Positions 7,973-17,049 of a stretch of DNA of 64,000 bases are shown in pieces. The stretch's first letter is position 1, and every line of letters begins with the position of its first letter. The DNA lies in contig CACGAM010000001.1 of the NCBI GenBank assembly GCA_902571055.1, positions 154,161 through 218,160 of the forward strand, written 5' to 3'. This DNA is from an uncultured Pelagibacteraceae bacterium. Its GTDB lineage: Bacteria; Pseudomonadota; Alphaproteobacteria; Pelagibacterales; Pelagibacteraceae. The position numbers and the translations under genes are program-made. The notes beneath the pieces are model-generated. The model did no database searches. It was given only the letters and a program-made list of their open reading frames with translations, and was not told the DNA's origin.

Positions 7973-9534
7973 TATTTAATTTATTTTTAATTAATTCAAT
8001 TGTCTCACTTAAACCAAAAAAGCTTATAAAAAAACCCATTCTTGGTCCATTTTCATCTCCAAAAGTTACCTGATAAATTAATTTAAACCAATCTCTGAGT
8101 TTATCTTTGTATCCGTTTTCTTTTCCAACTGTGTATATTTCAGTCTGTATTTCCTCAGGTGTCATTTTATTATTACAATTCTCAAGTTTTTTTACTAGTT
8201 GATTAAGCGCTTTTCTCTCCTCACTATTTGGTTTTATATATTTTTTTGTTTTCTTAATAACTTCATCAAAATATTTAATTGCATAACCAATTAATTGATC
8301 GAAAATTGGAAAATTTTTTTTCATTTATGTTGGTTTTATATTTTTTTACAAATTTCCAAAGTATTTCTTTAGACGTCGCGTTACTTGTTTCAACTAAATT
8401 AAGTAGCATTGAAAAACTCATAATGATATCCTCTTTTGGAACCTTACCATTATGAACATGCCATGCAGGATTTAACAATAGCTGTAATTCATCTTGCGTC
8501 TTACTTTTATCTATAAAATTTAAATATTCATCTACAGCTTTTGAAACAACTTCATCATAAAGTTTCTTTGCTCTCTTAGGGTTTTGATACATGAAAAGAG
8601 ATAAGCTCTCCGGAGATGCGTATTTAAGCCATTGATCAATTGTGATTCCATTTCCTTTAGATTTAGATATCTTTTCGCCTTTTCCATCTAAAAATAACTC
8701 ATATGCAAATCCAGACGGATTATTTTTTCCTAGAACTTTAAGTATTTTTGTTGATAGAATCGCGCTTTCAATAAGGTCTTTTCCATACATCTCAAAGTCT
8801 ACATCTAATGCATACCATCTCATTGCCCAATCAACCTTCCATTGTAGTTTACAATTACCATCTAAAATACTGGCCTCTAAATCTTTACCATTATTATCAA
8901 ATATAATTTTGTTTTCTTTATTCTTAATTTCTTTTACAGGTATCTCTAGTACTTTTTCAGTATTGGGACATATAGGTAAAAATGGTGAGTATGTTTTTTG
9001 TCTTTCCTTTCCTAATGTTGGAATAATGATATTCATAATTTCATTAAAATTATTTAAAATTAGTATTAGTGTTTCATTGAAAAAACCCTTTTTGTAAAGC
9101 TCTGTAGAACTTTGAAAGGTATAGCTAAATTTAAAATTGTTTAAAAAATTTTTTAACATTTCATTATTATGCTCCCCAAAACTATTAAATTTTCCAAACG
9201 GATCCGGAACTTTGGTTAGGGGCTTATTTAGATTTTTATTTAATATATCTTTATTTGGAACATTATCTGGAATTTTTCTTAAACCATCCATGTCGTCCGA
9301 AAAGGTAATAATTTCTTTGGGGAGATCTGTTAAGTGATTTAGAGCATTTACCACCATTGAAGTTCTAGCTACCTCACCAAAAGTCCCTATATGCGGTAAA
9401 CCACTTGGTCCATAGCCTGTTTGCAAAATAATCTTACCTTTTTTGTCTATATTTTTTTTTCTTTCTCTTAAAATTTTTTTAGCCTCAACGAAAGGCCAGG
9501 CGTTTGTTTTTTCGATGTTTTCTTTGTCTAGCAC
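7965..9534 (-). CDS. lysS: Class I lysyl-tRNA synthetase, interrupted by a one-base frameshift
   Basis: This attaches lysine to tRNA-Lys and belongs to the class I (archaeal-type) LysRS found in some alphaproteobacteria. The N-terminal part (419 codons, from 9534) has the HIGH-like motif GPSGLPHIGT and the KMSKS-like KISKSKGNG. The C-terminal helical part lies in another frame (ending at 7965). The two frames overlap between 8275 and 8324, and dropping one base from the run of eight T (plus strand 8314-8321) fuses them into one protein of about 520 residues. No other lysS is visible here. I read this as one real gene with a sequencing or slippage frameshift rather than two genes. It is divergent from trkH. 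Confidence 0.85.
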
Positions 9535-9622
9535 AATTAACCTAAATTTTCCTCATAAATCTTATTATATTTTTTTCTAATAGAGTTGAAATTTATTTAC
9601 CATAAAATAATGTTCATTCAAA

Positions 9623-11071
9623 ATGTCCAATTACAAAACAGTTTTTTTTACTCTAGGCTTGCTGCAAATTATTCTAGGTTTATCAATGATAATCCCGGTG
9701 TTGATACAACTAGTATATAGTGAATCAGACTCAGGTTTTATTGTATCAGGTTTAGCTACAATAATATTCGGAATGTTATTTTATCTCTCAAATTTAGACC
9801 ATGACAAAAAAATAAACTTACAACAAGCTTTTTTGCTTACGTCTCTTTCATGGTTAAGTATTGCAATATTTGGTTCATTACCTTTTATTTTTTCTGAAAT
9901 AAATTTGTCTCTAACTGATGCTTTTTTTGAGAGCATGTCTGGGATTACTACGACGGGTTCAACAATAATTTCTAACCTGAATGATGCGCCAAAAAGTATC
10001 TTGCTATGGCGTTCGATGTTACAATGGTTGGGTGGAATTGGAATTATTGTCATGGCAATAACACTAATGCCAATAATGAATGTAGGTGGTATGCAATTAT
10101 TTAAAATATCAACAAATGATAAAACTGAAAAAGTTCTACCAAAAACAAAGGAGATATCTCTTAGATTAATTCTAATTTATTTATCACTTACTTTCTTGTG
10201 TTCAATTTTATACAAAATTTGTGGAATGAATTTTTTTGATAGTTTTACTCATGCGATGACTACAATAGCAACTGGTGGTTTTTCTAATTATAATGAGTCA
10301 ATTGGATATTTCAATAATTCATACATAGAAATCACTTCCATAATATTTATTTTATCAGGCAGTATTCCTTTTATTGTTTACTTAAAGTTTTTAAACGGAG
10401 ATAAAAAAATATTTATATCAGATAGCCAAATTAAATTATTTTTTAAGATCGTTATATTTTCAATATTTTTCCTTTTTATTTATCTTTCAATAGTTAACAA
10501 AAATTTTTATGAAATAGATTTTCTTTCAGTTTCATTTAATGTTGTGTCTGTTTTAACTGGAACCGGATATGTCACTGAAAACTACAGTGGTTGGGGTAAT
10601 TTTCCTCTATTTTTCTTTCTGATACTCATGTTTATTGGAGGATGCGCAGGATCTACAACATGTGGTATAAAAATATTTAGAGTTCAAATCTTATATCAGT
10701 TTTTTTCTAATCAGATAAAAAAAATAATATATCCTCACGGAGTATTTAATATGAAATATGAAAAACAAAATATTGATGAAAAATTTATGTCATCGGTAAT
10801 CTCGTTTATATATTTATACTTTATAATTTTTTTTATAGTTGCCTCTTTATTAACAATTAATGGTCTTGATATTGTATCAGCGTTATCAGCTGCTGCTACA
10901 GCGATATCTAATGTTGGTCCTGGACTAGGAGATACCATTGGTCCTAATGGAAATTTTGCGGAAATTTCTAATAATTCAAAATGGATTTTAAGTTTTGCAA
11001 TGATACTAGGTAGACTTGAACTTTTTGCAATTTTAGTTTTATTTATTCCTTCATTTTGGAGAAAATTTTAA
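9623..11071 (+). CDS. trkH: TrkH/KtrB-family potassium uptake membrane protein
   Basis: This is the ion-conducting subunit of a Trk/Ktr potassium importer with 482 residues and about ten hydrophobic segments. The four selectivity-filter repeats can be followed: SGITTTGST, TIATGGFSN, LTGTGYVTEN with GGCAGSTTCGIK nearby, and ISNVGPGLGD. The cytosolic regulator TrkA/KtrA is not in the window. The stop TAA overlaps the next ATG by one base. I chose the ATG at 9623 because hydrophobic sequence starts right after it. Confidence 0.93.
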   Translation: MSNYKTVFFTLGLLQIILGLSMIIPVLIQLVYSESDSGFIVSGLATIIFGMLFYLSNLDHDKKINLQQAFLLTSLSWLSIAIFGSLPFIFSEINLSLTDAFFESMSGITTTGSTIISNLNDAPKSILLWRSMLQWLGGIGIIVMAITLMPIMNVGGMQLFKISTNDKTEKVLPKTKEISLRLILIYLSLTFLCSILYKICGMNFFDSFTHAMTTIATGGFSNYNESIGYFNNSYIEITSIIFILSGSIPFIVYLKFLNGDKKIFISDSQIKLFFKIVIFSIFFLFIYLSIVNKNFYEIDFLSVSFNVVSVLTGTGYVTENYSGWGNFPLFFFLILMFIGGCAGSTTCGIKIFRVQILYQFFSNQIKKIIYPHGVFNMKYEKQNIDEKFMSSVISFIYLYFIIFFIVASLLTINGLDIVSALSAAATAISNVGPGLGDTIGPNGNFAEISNNSKWILSFAMILGRLELFAILVLFIPSFWRKF

Positions 11072-12444
11072 TGATTGAAAAAAAACAATCCTGGTCTGAA
11101 TCAATACAGGTTTATAGAGATATTAGAATGTTAAGAATTCTTTTATTAGGAGCAATAAGTGGTTTTCCATGGGTTTTAATAGCTAGCAGTTTGAGTTTAT
11201 GGCTCAAAGAGGAAGGATTGAGCAGATCAACTATTGGATGGGCAGGTTTGATATTTGGTGTTTACGCGTTTAATTATTTATGGGCTCCTATAGTGGATAG
11301 AATACAAATACCTTATTTATCAAAAAAAATTGGTCATAGACGAGGATGGATAGTTTTAATGCAATTAATTATTTTGTTAAGTTTATTAATTTGGAGTTTA
11401 ATAAATCCTACACAAAATTTAGCTCTTCTTATTGGAGTTGGATTAATTATTGCAACTGCATCTGCAACCCAAGATATAACGGTTGATGCTTTAAGAATTG
11501 AGCAAATTAATGCTAATGAAGGAAAATCAATGGCAGCAGGTGCTGCGGTAGCTGTTGTAGGATGGTGGACAGGATATAAGCTTGGTGGAGTAATTGCTTT
11601 ATTTACAGCAGAGTTTTTTGAAAATGTTGGTATTGAGGATTATTGGCAATCAACTTTTTTAGTTTTGGGCGGAATAGTTATTTTGATGAACATAGCTTTA
11701 ATGTTTGTTCACGAACCAAGTAATAATTTAAGACAAATAAAACAATCGGAAAATGATAAACTTATTGAAGAAAAACTAGGATCATCAAATAAATTAAGTA
11801 GATTTGTTGCATACATATCAGGAACTATCGGAAATCCAATAATTAGCTTTTTTAAAAAAAATGGATTTACAATTGCTATTTGGATACTAGGTTTCGTATT
11901 TTTATTTAAAATTGGTGAAGCATTTCTTGGTAGGATGTCTATTGTGTTTTATAAGGAAATTGGTTTCTCTAAAGGAGAAATTGCAATTTATTCTAAAACA
12001 TTGGGTTGGATAACGACTGTGGTTTTTACTTTAATTGGTGGGTTGTTTGCTATGAGATCAGGAACAATCAAAACAATGTTTGTTGCTGGAGGTTTTATGG
12101 CCGCAACAAATCTTTTATTTGCTTTACTTGCTTGGTCAGGCAAATCTGAATGGCTATTTGCTTTAGCAGTAATAGCTGATGATATCTCAGCTGCATTTGC
12201 AACTGTTGCTTTTGTTGCCTTTATATCTTTGCTTGTGGACAGAACATATACTGCAACTCAATACGCACTACTTGCTTCGATTGGTACGGCTGGAAGGACT
12301 ACACTCGCATCCTCCTCTGGCGCTTTAGTTGATTGGTTAAATGGTGATTGGGGTACTTTTTTTATAATCACTACTTTGATGGTAATTCCTTCATTAATAT
12401 GTTTGTGGTTAATTAAAGATAAAATTGTAATAAGTGGGAAATAA
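11071..12444 (+). CDS. ampG: AmpG-like major facilitator permease (muropeptide importer)
   Basis: This 457-residue inner-membrane protein has about twelve hydrophobic segments. The start region GAISGFPWVLIASSLSLWLKEEGLSRSTIGW, then YLWAPIVDR and ATASATQDITVDALRI, closely fit AmpG, which imports anhydro-muropeptides for peptidoglycan recycling. I use the ATG at 11071, which overlaps the trkH stop; an in-frame TTG at 11056 would add only five residues. The next gene encodes a cytosolic cell-wall peptidase overlapping its end, which supports a recycling role. Confidence 0.85.
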   Translation: MIEKKQSWSESIQVYRDIRMLRILLLGAISGFPWVLIASSLSLWLKEEGLSRSTIGWAGLIFGVYAFNYLWAPIVDRIQIPYLSKKIGHRRGWIVLMQLIILLSLLIWSLINPTQNLALLIGVGLIIATASATQDITVDALRIEQINANEGKSMAAGAAVAVVGWWTGYKLGGVIALFTAEFFENVGIEDYWQSTFLVLGGIVILMNIALMFVHEPSNNLRQIKQSENDKLIEEKLGSSNKLSRFVAYISGTIGNPIISFFKKNGFTIAIWILGFVFLFKIGEAFLGRMSIVFYKEIGFSKGEIAIYSKTLGWITTVVFTLIGGLFAMRSGTIKTMFVAGGFMAATNLLFALLAWSGKSEWLFALAVIADDISAAFATVAFVAFISLLVDRTYTATQYALLASIGTAGRTTLASSSGALVDWLNGDWGTFFIITTLMVIPSLICLWLIKDKIVISGK

Positions 12445-13183
12445 TTTTTTTTGCACAAAGCCAGTTATAAATGTTCTTTTAGAGCCAAAGAAATCTTCTA
12501 AGGTTAGTAGTCAATTAATTTACGGTGAAAAATTTCAAATCATATCAAGAAGTAAAAATTACATTAAAGTTAAAAATTTTTATGACAGATATATTGGTTA
12601 CATAAAATTTAACAATTTCAGATCAAACTATAAACCAACTCATAAAGTAGTATGTCTGAAATCAAGGATCTATTTACAAAAAAAAGGAAAAACTAAACCA
12701 TCTAATACCTTCCTTCCTTTTTTGAGTGAAATAGAAATTTTGAAGACAAAAAAAAATCTGATTATGTTTGAAAACAATAAATGGATAAAAAGAAAAGAAG
12801 TTTTACCAATAGATAGAAAAGTGAATGATTTTAGTAGAATTTTAAAATTATTCTTAAATTGTCCTTATAGATGGGGAGGTAAATCTTACATGGGTATAGA
12901 TTGCTCTGCTTTAATACAAATTTATTATAAATTTAACAGGAAATTTTTTCCAAGAGATACGATTGACCAGATTAAAATTAAAAAAGGTTATAAAATTAAA
13001 AAATCGTATTCGAAGGGAGATATAATTTTTTGGAATGGACATGTTGCGATTTGTCTAAATAATAGAATGTTAATACATGCATATGGGCCTAGGAAAAAAG
13101 TTATAATAATGCCAATCAAAAATGCAATAAATATAATTCAGCAAACTGCCAATCTAAAAGTAAAAAAAATATATAAAATTTAA
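12434..13183 (+). CDS. NlpC/P60 cysteine peptidase with SH3-like domains, cytoplasmic
   Basis: This 249-residue protein has two SH3b-like segments (about residues 10-62 and 70-125) and an NlpC/P60 catalytic domain. The nucleophile is C157 (GIDCSAL), with histidines H203 (NGHVAIC) and H215 (LIHAYG). The layout resembles YkfC-type gamma-D-Glu-diamino acid endopeptidases. There is no signal peptide, so it should act in the cytoplasm on imported muropeptides, matching its overlap with ampG. The start is a GTG at 12434, 11 bp inside ampG; no better ATG lies before the first SH3 segment. Its end overlaps the convergent tyrC-like gene by 4 bp. Confidence 0.82.
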   Translation: MGNNFFCTKPVINVLLEPKKSSKVSSQLIYGEKFQIISRSKNYIKVKNFYDRYIGYIKFNNFRSNYKPTHKVVCLKSRIYLQKKGKTKPSNTFLPFLSEIEILKTKKNLIMFENNKWIKRKEVLPIDRKVNDFSRILKLFLNCPYRWGGKSYMGIDCSALIQIYYKFNRKFFPRDTIDQIKIKKGYKIKKSYSKGDIIFWNGHVAICLNNRMLIHAYGPRKKVIIMPIKNAINIIQQTANLKVKKIYKI

Positions 13184-14061
13184 ATTTCTCTTCCAAAATC
13201 TGGTTTTGAAACATCTTGTTTCGAATCAATAATTTGCTTTCGGACTTTTTTTGAATTCATCAAAATTTTTTTAAGCTCTTTATCTTTATTGGCTTTAATT
13301 TTTTTTTTTATTAAATTAAGGTTTTTAATAAATTTATTAATTGATTTAATCATATTATCTTTATTACTAAAAAATATATCTCTCCACATAATTTCGTTGG
13401 ATGCTGCTGTCCTTGAAAAATCTCTTAAGCCACCAGCGCTATATTTGATTATATTTTTTTTTTCAACCTTTTGAAAATCTTGGGCTGTTTTTATTAAGTT
13501 ATAAGCTATTAAATGTGGAAGATGACTTGTAATGGCAAAAATTTTATCGTGCTCTTTAGCATTCATCAGAATTACCTTAGAACCTAGTTTTTTCCAAAAT
13601 TTTTTTACAGTATTAATTTTGCTCTTTTTTCCTTTGTTAATTAAGATACACCATTTATTATTAAATAACTCTTTACTGCCAAACTTTGGTCCACTAACCT
13701 CTGATCCTGCGATCGGGTGACTTAAAATTAAGTTTTTATTTTTTGTAAATTTAATCAAATTTCGTTTAGTAGATCCTACCTCTGTTATTACAGAGTCTTC
13801 TGACATAAATTTATTTATTTTTGGAAAGATAAATTTATATTCACTCATAGGAGCACAAATTATTATGAAATTCATCATTTCTAAGTCTTTGTTTAAGTTA
13901 GAAATGAATTTAATTTTCTTATTTATTTTTCTTATGATGTTTATATTTTTTTTTAATTTTTCGTAAACATAGATATTTTTTGAAATTTTATTTTTAATTG
14001 AGCTTTTTAATATTGATGAACCAATCAAGCCACAACCGACTATTAGAACATTATTGAACAT
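13180..14061 (-). CDS. Prephenate/arogenate (cyclohexadienyl) dehydrogenase
   Basis: This NAD-dependent enzyme of tyrosine synthesis has 293 residues from the ATG at 14061. The start is chosen because the Rossmann motif VLIVGCGLIGSSIL follows at once; a longer frame to 14118 adds only sequence overlapping hisC. Further family signs are LSHPIAGSEVSGP, AKEHDKIFAITSHLPHLIAY and GGLRDFSRTAASNEIMWRDI. It sits directly after hisC, whose product may double as an aromatic aminotransferase. The gene is co-oriented with hisC and overlaps it by 11 bp. Confidence 0.92.
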   Translation of the reverse strand: MFNNVLIVGCGLIGSSILKSSIKNKISKNIYVYEKLKKNINIIRKINKKIKFISNLNKDLEMMNFIIICAPMSEYKFIFPKINKFMSEDSVITEVGSTKRNLIKFTKNKNLILSHPIAGSEVSGPKFGSKELFNNKWCILINKGKKSKINTVKKFWKKLGSKVILMNAKEHDKIFAITSHLPHLIAYNLIKTAQDFQKVEKKNIIKYSAGGLRDFSRTAASNEIMWRDIFFSNKDNMIKSINKFIKNLNLIKKKIKANKDKELKKILMNSKKVRKQIIDSKQDVSKPDFGREI

Positions 14062-15145
14062 TTTTAAATATATTTTTAACTTCCTTAAGAAATAATTTAT
14101 TTTCAGCAATATTGCCAATTGTTAATCTCAAATGATTGTCGATTCCATAAGTTTTCATTTCTCTAAGAATAATACCTTTTTTTTCCAACTTTTTTTCAAC
14201 TTTGTTTGCAGACAATTTACAACTATTAAAATTTAATAGTAGAAAGTTAGCGCTAATTTTGTTTGAATAAATATTAAATTCCTCTAATGATGTTTTGATT
14301 TTTTTACTCCACAATAAATTATGTTTAACTGACTTGTTAATAAATTTATTGTCTTTTAGTGCCTCTATTGCACATAATTGCGCAACCTCATTAACATTAA
14401 AAGGTGGTTTAATTGAATTTAAAGCATTAACAATATTTTTATCACCGTAACCCCAGCCAATTCTTAAAGCCGCTAATCCATAAATTTTTGAAAATGTTCT
14501 CAATATAAATACATTTTTGTGATTTTTAAATATTTCCAGCCCTGAAGCATAATTCCTATCTTTCATATATTCATAATATGCGTCATCAATTACTAATAAA
14601 ATATCTTTTCTCAATCTTTTTCTTAAATTGATTAAATCTTTTTTATAAAGATAGGTACCAGTAGGATTGTTAGGATTTGCTAAAAAAACAATTTTAGTTT
14701 TTTTGCTTACATTTTTAATTATATTATCAATAGAAATCGTAAAATTTTTCTCTTTAGAATAAATTACTTTCGCCCCTGAAATAGATGCATAAATTCTATA
14801 CATCAAAAAACTAAATTGTGGCACTATAACCTGGTCACCTTTACTTAGAAATAACTGACACAGCATTTGAATAATCTCATCTGAACCAGATCCGCAGATT
14901 ACTTTATTAATATCACAATTAAATTTAATAGAAATTTGTTTTCTTAATAATTTAGATGTGTAGTCCGGATATTTAGAGGTACTAACATTATTTCTCAAAA
15001 TTTCTTTAACTTTTGAACTTGCTCCTAATGCAGACTCATTTGCTGATAGCTTAATTATCTTTTTGGTATTATTTAAATTAGGTATTTCGTGTTTTCCAGG
15101 CTTGTATGACTGAAACTTTAGTTTTTTAAATTTCATTAATTTCAT
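14051..15145 (-). CDS. hisC: Histidinol-phosphate / aromatic aminotransferase
   Basis: This class I/II PLP aminotransferase of 364 residues begins with the HisC-type run KKIIKLSANESALG. Also seen are GSGSDEIIQML, ANPNNPTGTY, DDAYYEY and the PLP-lysine motif TFSKIYGLAALRIGW, then the C-terminal arginine in HLRLTIG. HisC makes histidinol phosphate. In many alphaproteobacteria the same protein also serves phenylalanine and tyrosine synthesis, which fits its pairing with the downstream dehydrogenase gene. Confidence 0.9.
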   Translation of the reverse strand: MKLMKFKKLKFQSYKPGKHEIPNLNNTKKIIKLSANESALGASSKVKEILRNNVSTSKYPDYTSKLLRKQISIKFNCDINKVICGSGSDEIIQMLCQLFLSKGDQVIVPQFSFLMYRIYASISGAKVIYSKEKNFTISIDNIIKNVSKKTKIVFLANPNNPTGTYLYKKDLINLRKRLRKDILLVIDDAYYEYMKDRNYASGLEIFKNHKNVFILRTFSKIYGLAALRIGWGYGDKNIVNALNSIKPPFNVNEVAQLCAIEALKDNKFINKSVKHNLLWSKKIKTSLEEFNIYSNKISANFLLLNFNSCKLSANKVEKKLEKKGIILREMKTYGIDNHLRLTIGNIAENKLFLKEVKNIFKNVQ

Positions 15146-15220
15146 AACTTTAAATTTTTCTGGTATTTATAGATAAATTATTATTTATTCAAATTAAATA
15201 AGTAAAAATCCCTTAAAAAT

Positions 15221-15249
15221 TTGACATATAAAAATTGATAATGTAAACA
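15221..15249 (+). promoter_or_regulatory. Promoter of metX leader
   Basis: A perfect -35 box TTGACA is at 15221-15226. The -10 is weaker: TGTAAA at 15242-15247 (15-base spacer) or TAAACA at 15244-15249 (17-base spacer). Transcription would begin near 15254, which is where the SAM-II aptamer starts, so the promoter and riboswitch support each other. Confidence 0.55.
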
Positions 15250-15253
15250 TTTA

Positions 15254-15308
15254 TTGCGCTGATTTAACTGAATTGCGAGCGCTATAAAAAAACCGCTAAA
15301 TAAGTTTT
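15254..15308 (+). promoter_or_regulatory. SAM-II riboswitch controlling metX
   Basis: The leader contains GCGCTGATTTAAC, then AGCGC, then CGCTAAATAAG, which are the diagnostic pieces of the SAM-II (metA/metX) aptamer of alphaproteobacteria. GCGCT (15256-15260) pairs with AGCGC (15278-15282). The loop AACT (15266-15269) can pair with AGTT (15303-15306) as the pseudoknot, while GATTTAA and GCTAAA form the ligand-binding triplex. A run of eight T follows. S-adenosylmethionine binding is expected to reduce metX expression. The match was made from memory of the consensus, not by a covariance search. Confidence 0.88.
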
Positions 15309-15334
15309 TTTTCCTCTCAATTCACTGAAATGCT

Positions 15335-16468
15335 ATGAACAAAATTGATAATTTAAAAAAATATATAGTTAAAGATAAGTTAAAGTTAGATTGTGGTAAA
15401 GAAATATCAAATTTTCCTTTAGCTTACGAAACTTTTGGTGAGTTAAATGAGGATAAAAATAATGGTATTTTAATATTTCATGCTTTGACAGGAGACCAAT
15501 TTCCATACGGTATAAATCCTATAACAAACAAAGAAGGTTGGTGGAATTATGCGCTTGGACCAAACAAAGCTATTGATACAAATAAATTTTTTGTGATTAG
15601 TGCCAATGTCATTGGAGGGTGCATGGGATCATTTGGACCTTCTAGCATTGATCCTTCTACAAACAAACCTTATGGATCTAACTTTCCTGTTATTACGATT
15701 AATGACATGGTAAACGCGCAAAATTTTCTGTTAGATTATTTTAAAATCAAAAAATTATTTGCAGTCATAGGTGGGTCTATGGGTGGTATGCAAGTTCTAC
15801 AATTCGTTTCTAATTTTCCAAATAAAGCAGAGGTAGCAGTACCAATTGCTTGTACCGCAAGTCATTCAGCGCAGAACATTGCATTGAATGAGCTAGGTAG
15901 ACAGGCAATTATGGCTGATAATGAATGGGATAAAGGCAAATATTTGGAAAATGGAAAATCTCCATCTAAAGGTTTAGCTGTAGCGCGAATGGCAGCCCAC
16001 ATAACCTATTTATCTAAAAAAGGTTTGCAGGAAAAATTTGGTAGAAAACTTCAAGAGAGAGATGCATTAAAATTTGGTTTTGATGCAGACTTCCAAATAG
16101 AAAGTTATTTGAGATATCAAGGGTCAGTTTTTGTTGATAGGTTTGATGCAAATAGCTATTTATATATAACAAGGGCAATGGATTACTTTGATTTAACAAA
16201 TCAATTTAATGGAAATCTCTCAGATGCTTTTAAAGGAAGTAAAACAAAATTTTTTATAATTTCTTTCACTTCTGATTGGCTTTATCCTACATCCGAAAAT
16301 AGAGAGATTGTTATTGCCTTAAATGCAATTGGGGCTGATGTTGGATTTATTGAAATAACTTCTGATAAAGGTCACGATTCATTTTTATTAGATGTACCAG
16401 ATTTTTTAAATTCAGTTAAAAACTTTTTAAATAATTCATATAAAAATATTCATGAAGCAAGAGTTTAA
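15335..16468 (+). CDS. metX: Homoserine O-acetyltransferase
   Basis: This alpha/beta-hydrolase-fold acyltransferase activates homoserine for methionine synthesis, with 377 residues as usual. Motifs are FHALTGDQF, ANVIGGCMGSFGPSS, the nucleophile elbow GGSMGGMQ (serine about 148), and a C-terminal GHDSFLLD carrying the catalytic histidine. It is preceded by the SAM-II riboswitch and followed by metW, overlapping by 17 bp. The succinyl-using variant cannot be ruled out by sequence alone. Confidence 0.93.
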   Translation: MNKIDNLKKYIVKDKLKLDCGKEISNFPLAYETFGELNEDKNNGILIFHALTGDQFPYGINPITNKEGWWNYALGPNKAIDTNKFFVISANVIGGCMGSFGPSSIDPSTNKPYGSNFPVITINDMVNAQNFLLDYFKIKKLFAVIGGSMGGMQVLQFVSNFPNKAEVAVPIACTASHSAQNIALNELGRQAIMADNEWDKGKYLENGKSPSKGLAVARMAAHITYLSKKGLQEKFGRKLQERDALKFGFDADFQIESYLRYQGSVFVDRFDANSYLYITRAMDYFDLTNQFNGNLSDAFKGSKTKFFIISFTSDWLYPTSENREIVIALNAIGADVGFIEITSDKGHDSFLLDVPDFLNSVKNFLNNSYKNIHEARV

Positions 16469-17048
16469 AATAATTTCCTCATTAATAAATGAAAATTCTA
16501 AAATTTTAGATGTAGGGTGTGGAAATGGAGAGCTTATGAAATATATACTAGAAAATATTTCAAGTAATATAAGAGGTTTGGAAATATCAAAAAAAAATGT
16601 TCAAGAGTGTATCGAAAAGGGTTTAACAGTTATTGAGGGAAACGCTGAGTTAGATTTAGGCCAATTCCCAGATAAATCGTTTAATTATGTTATCCTTAGC
16701 CAAACACTTCAAGCTTTTTTAAATCCTGAAAAAGTTTTATATGAATTATTGAGAGTTGGAAAAAAAGCAATTGTGACAATACCAAATTTTGGTCACTGGA
16801 AGGTAAGAGTAGATTTGCTATTTAAAGGTACAATGCCTGTAACTGAAAATTTGCCTAACGAATGGTATAATACCCCAAATTTGCATATGTGCACAATAAA
16901 AGACTTTGTAACTTTCTGTAACCAAAGGGAGTTAACATTAACAAAATCTATTTCTTTAAGTGGAAAAAAAGTTTCCTATATTAAAAAAAGTAATTTAAAT
17001 TATAAAAATCTTACTTCAGAGTTAGGAATATTTGAAATAGAAAAATAA
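16452..17048 (+). CDS. metW: MetW methyltransferase-fold protein
   Basis: This 198-residue class I methyltransferase fold has the SAM-binding motif ILDVGCGNGEL at about 22-32, then VILSQTLQAFLNPEKVL and IVTIPNFGHWKVR. These match MetW, which accompanies MetX in methionine synthesis and is thought to activate it. It overlaps metX by 17 bp, implying coupled translation under the same SAM-II control. The exact chemistry of MetW is not settled. Confidence 0.9.
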   Translation: MKQEFKIISSLINENSKILDVGCGNGELMKYILENISSNIRGLEISKKNVQECIEKGLTVIEGNAELDLGQFPDKSFNYVILSQTLQAFLNPEKVLYELLRVGKKAIVTIPNFGHWKVRVDLLFKGTMPVTENLPNEWYNTPNLHMCTIKDFVTFCNQRELTLTKSISLSGKKVSYIKKSNLNYKNLTSELGIFEIEK

Positions 17049-17049
17049 T

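Noticed and set aside
7965..8324. A separate small protein gene downstream of lysS
   Set aside because: Its sequence continues the helical C-terminal domain of class I LysRS and starts at the homopolymer where the first frame breaks.
8642..9097. 151-codon plus-strand open frame antisense to lysS
   Set aside because: It lies wholly opposite conserved LysRS sequence, has no recognisable motif and shows typical antisense residue bias (Ser, Leu, Ile, Phe), so it is a shadow.
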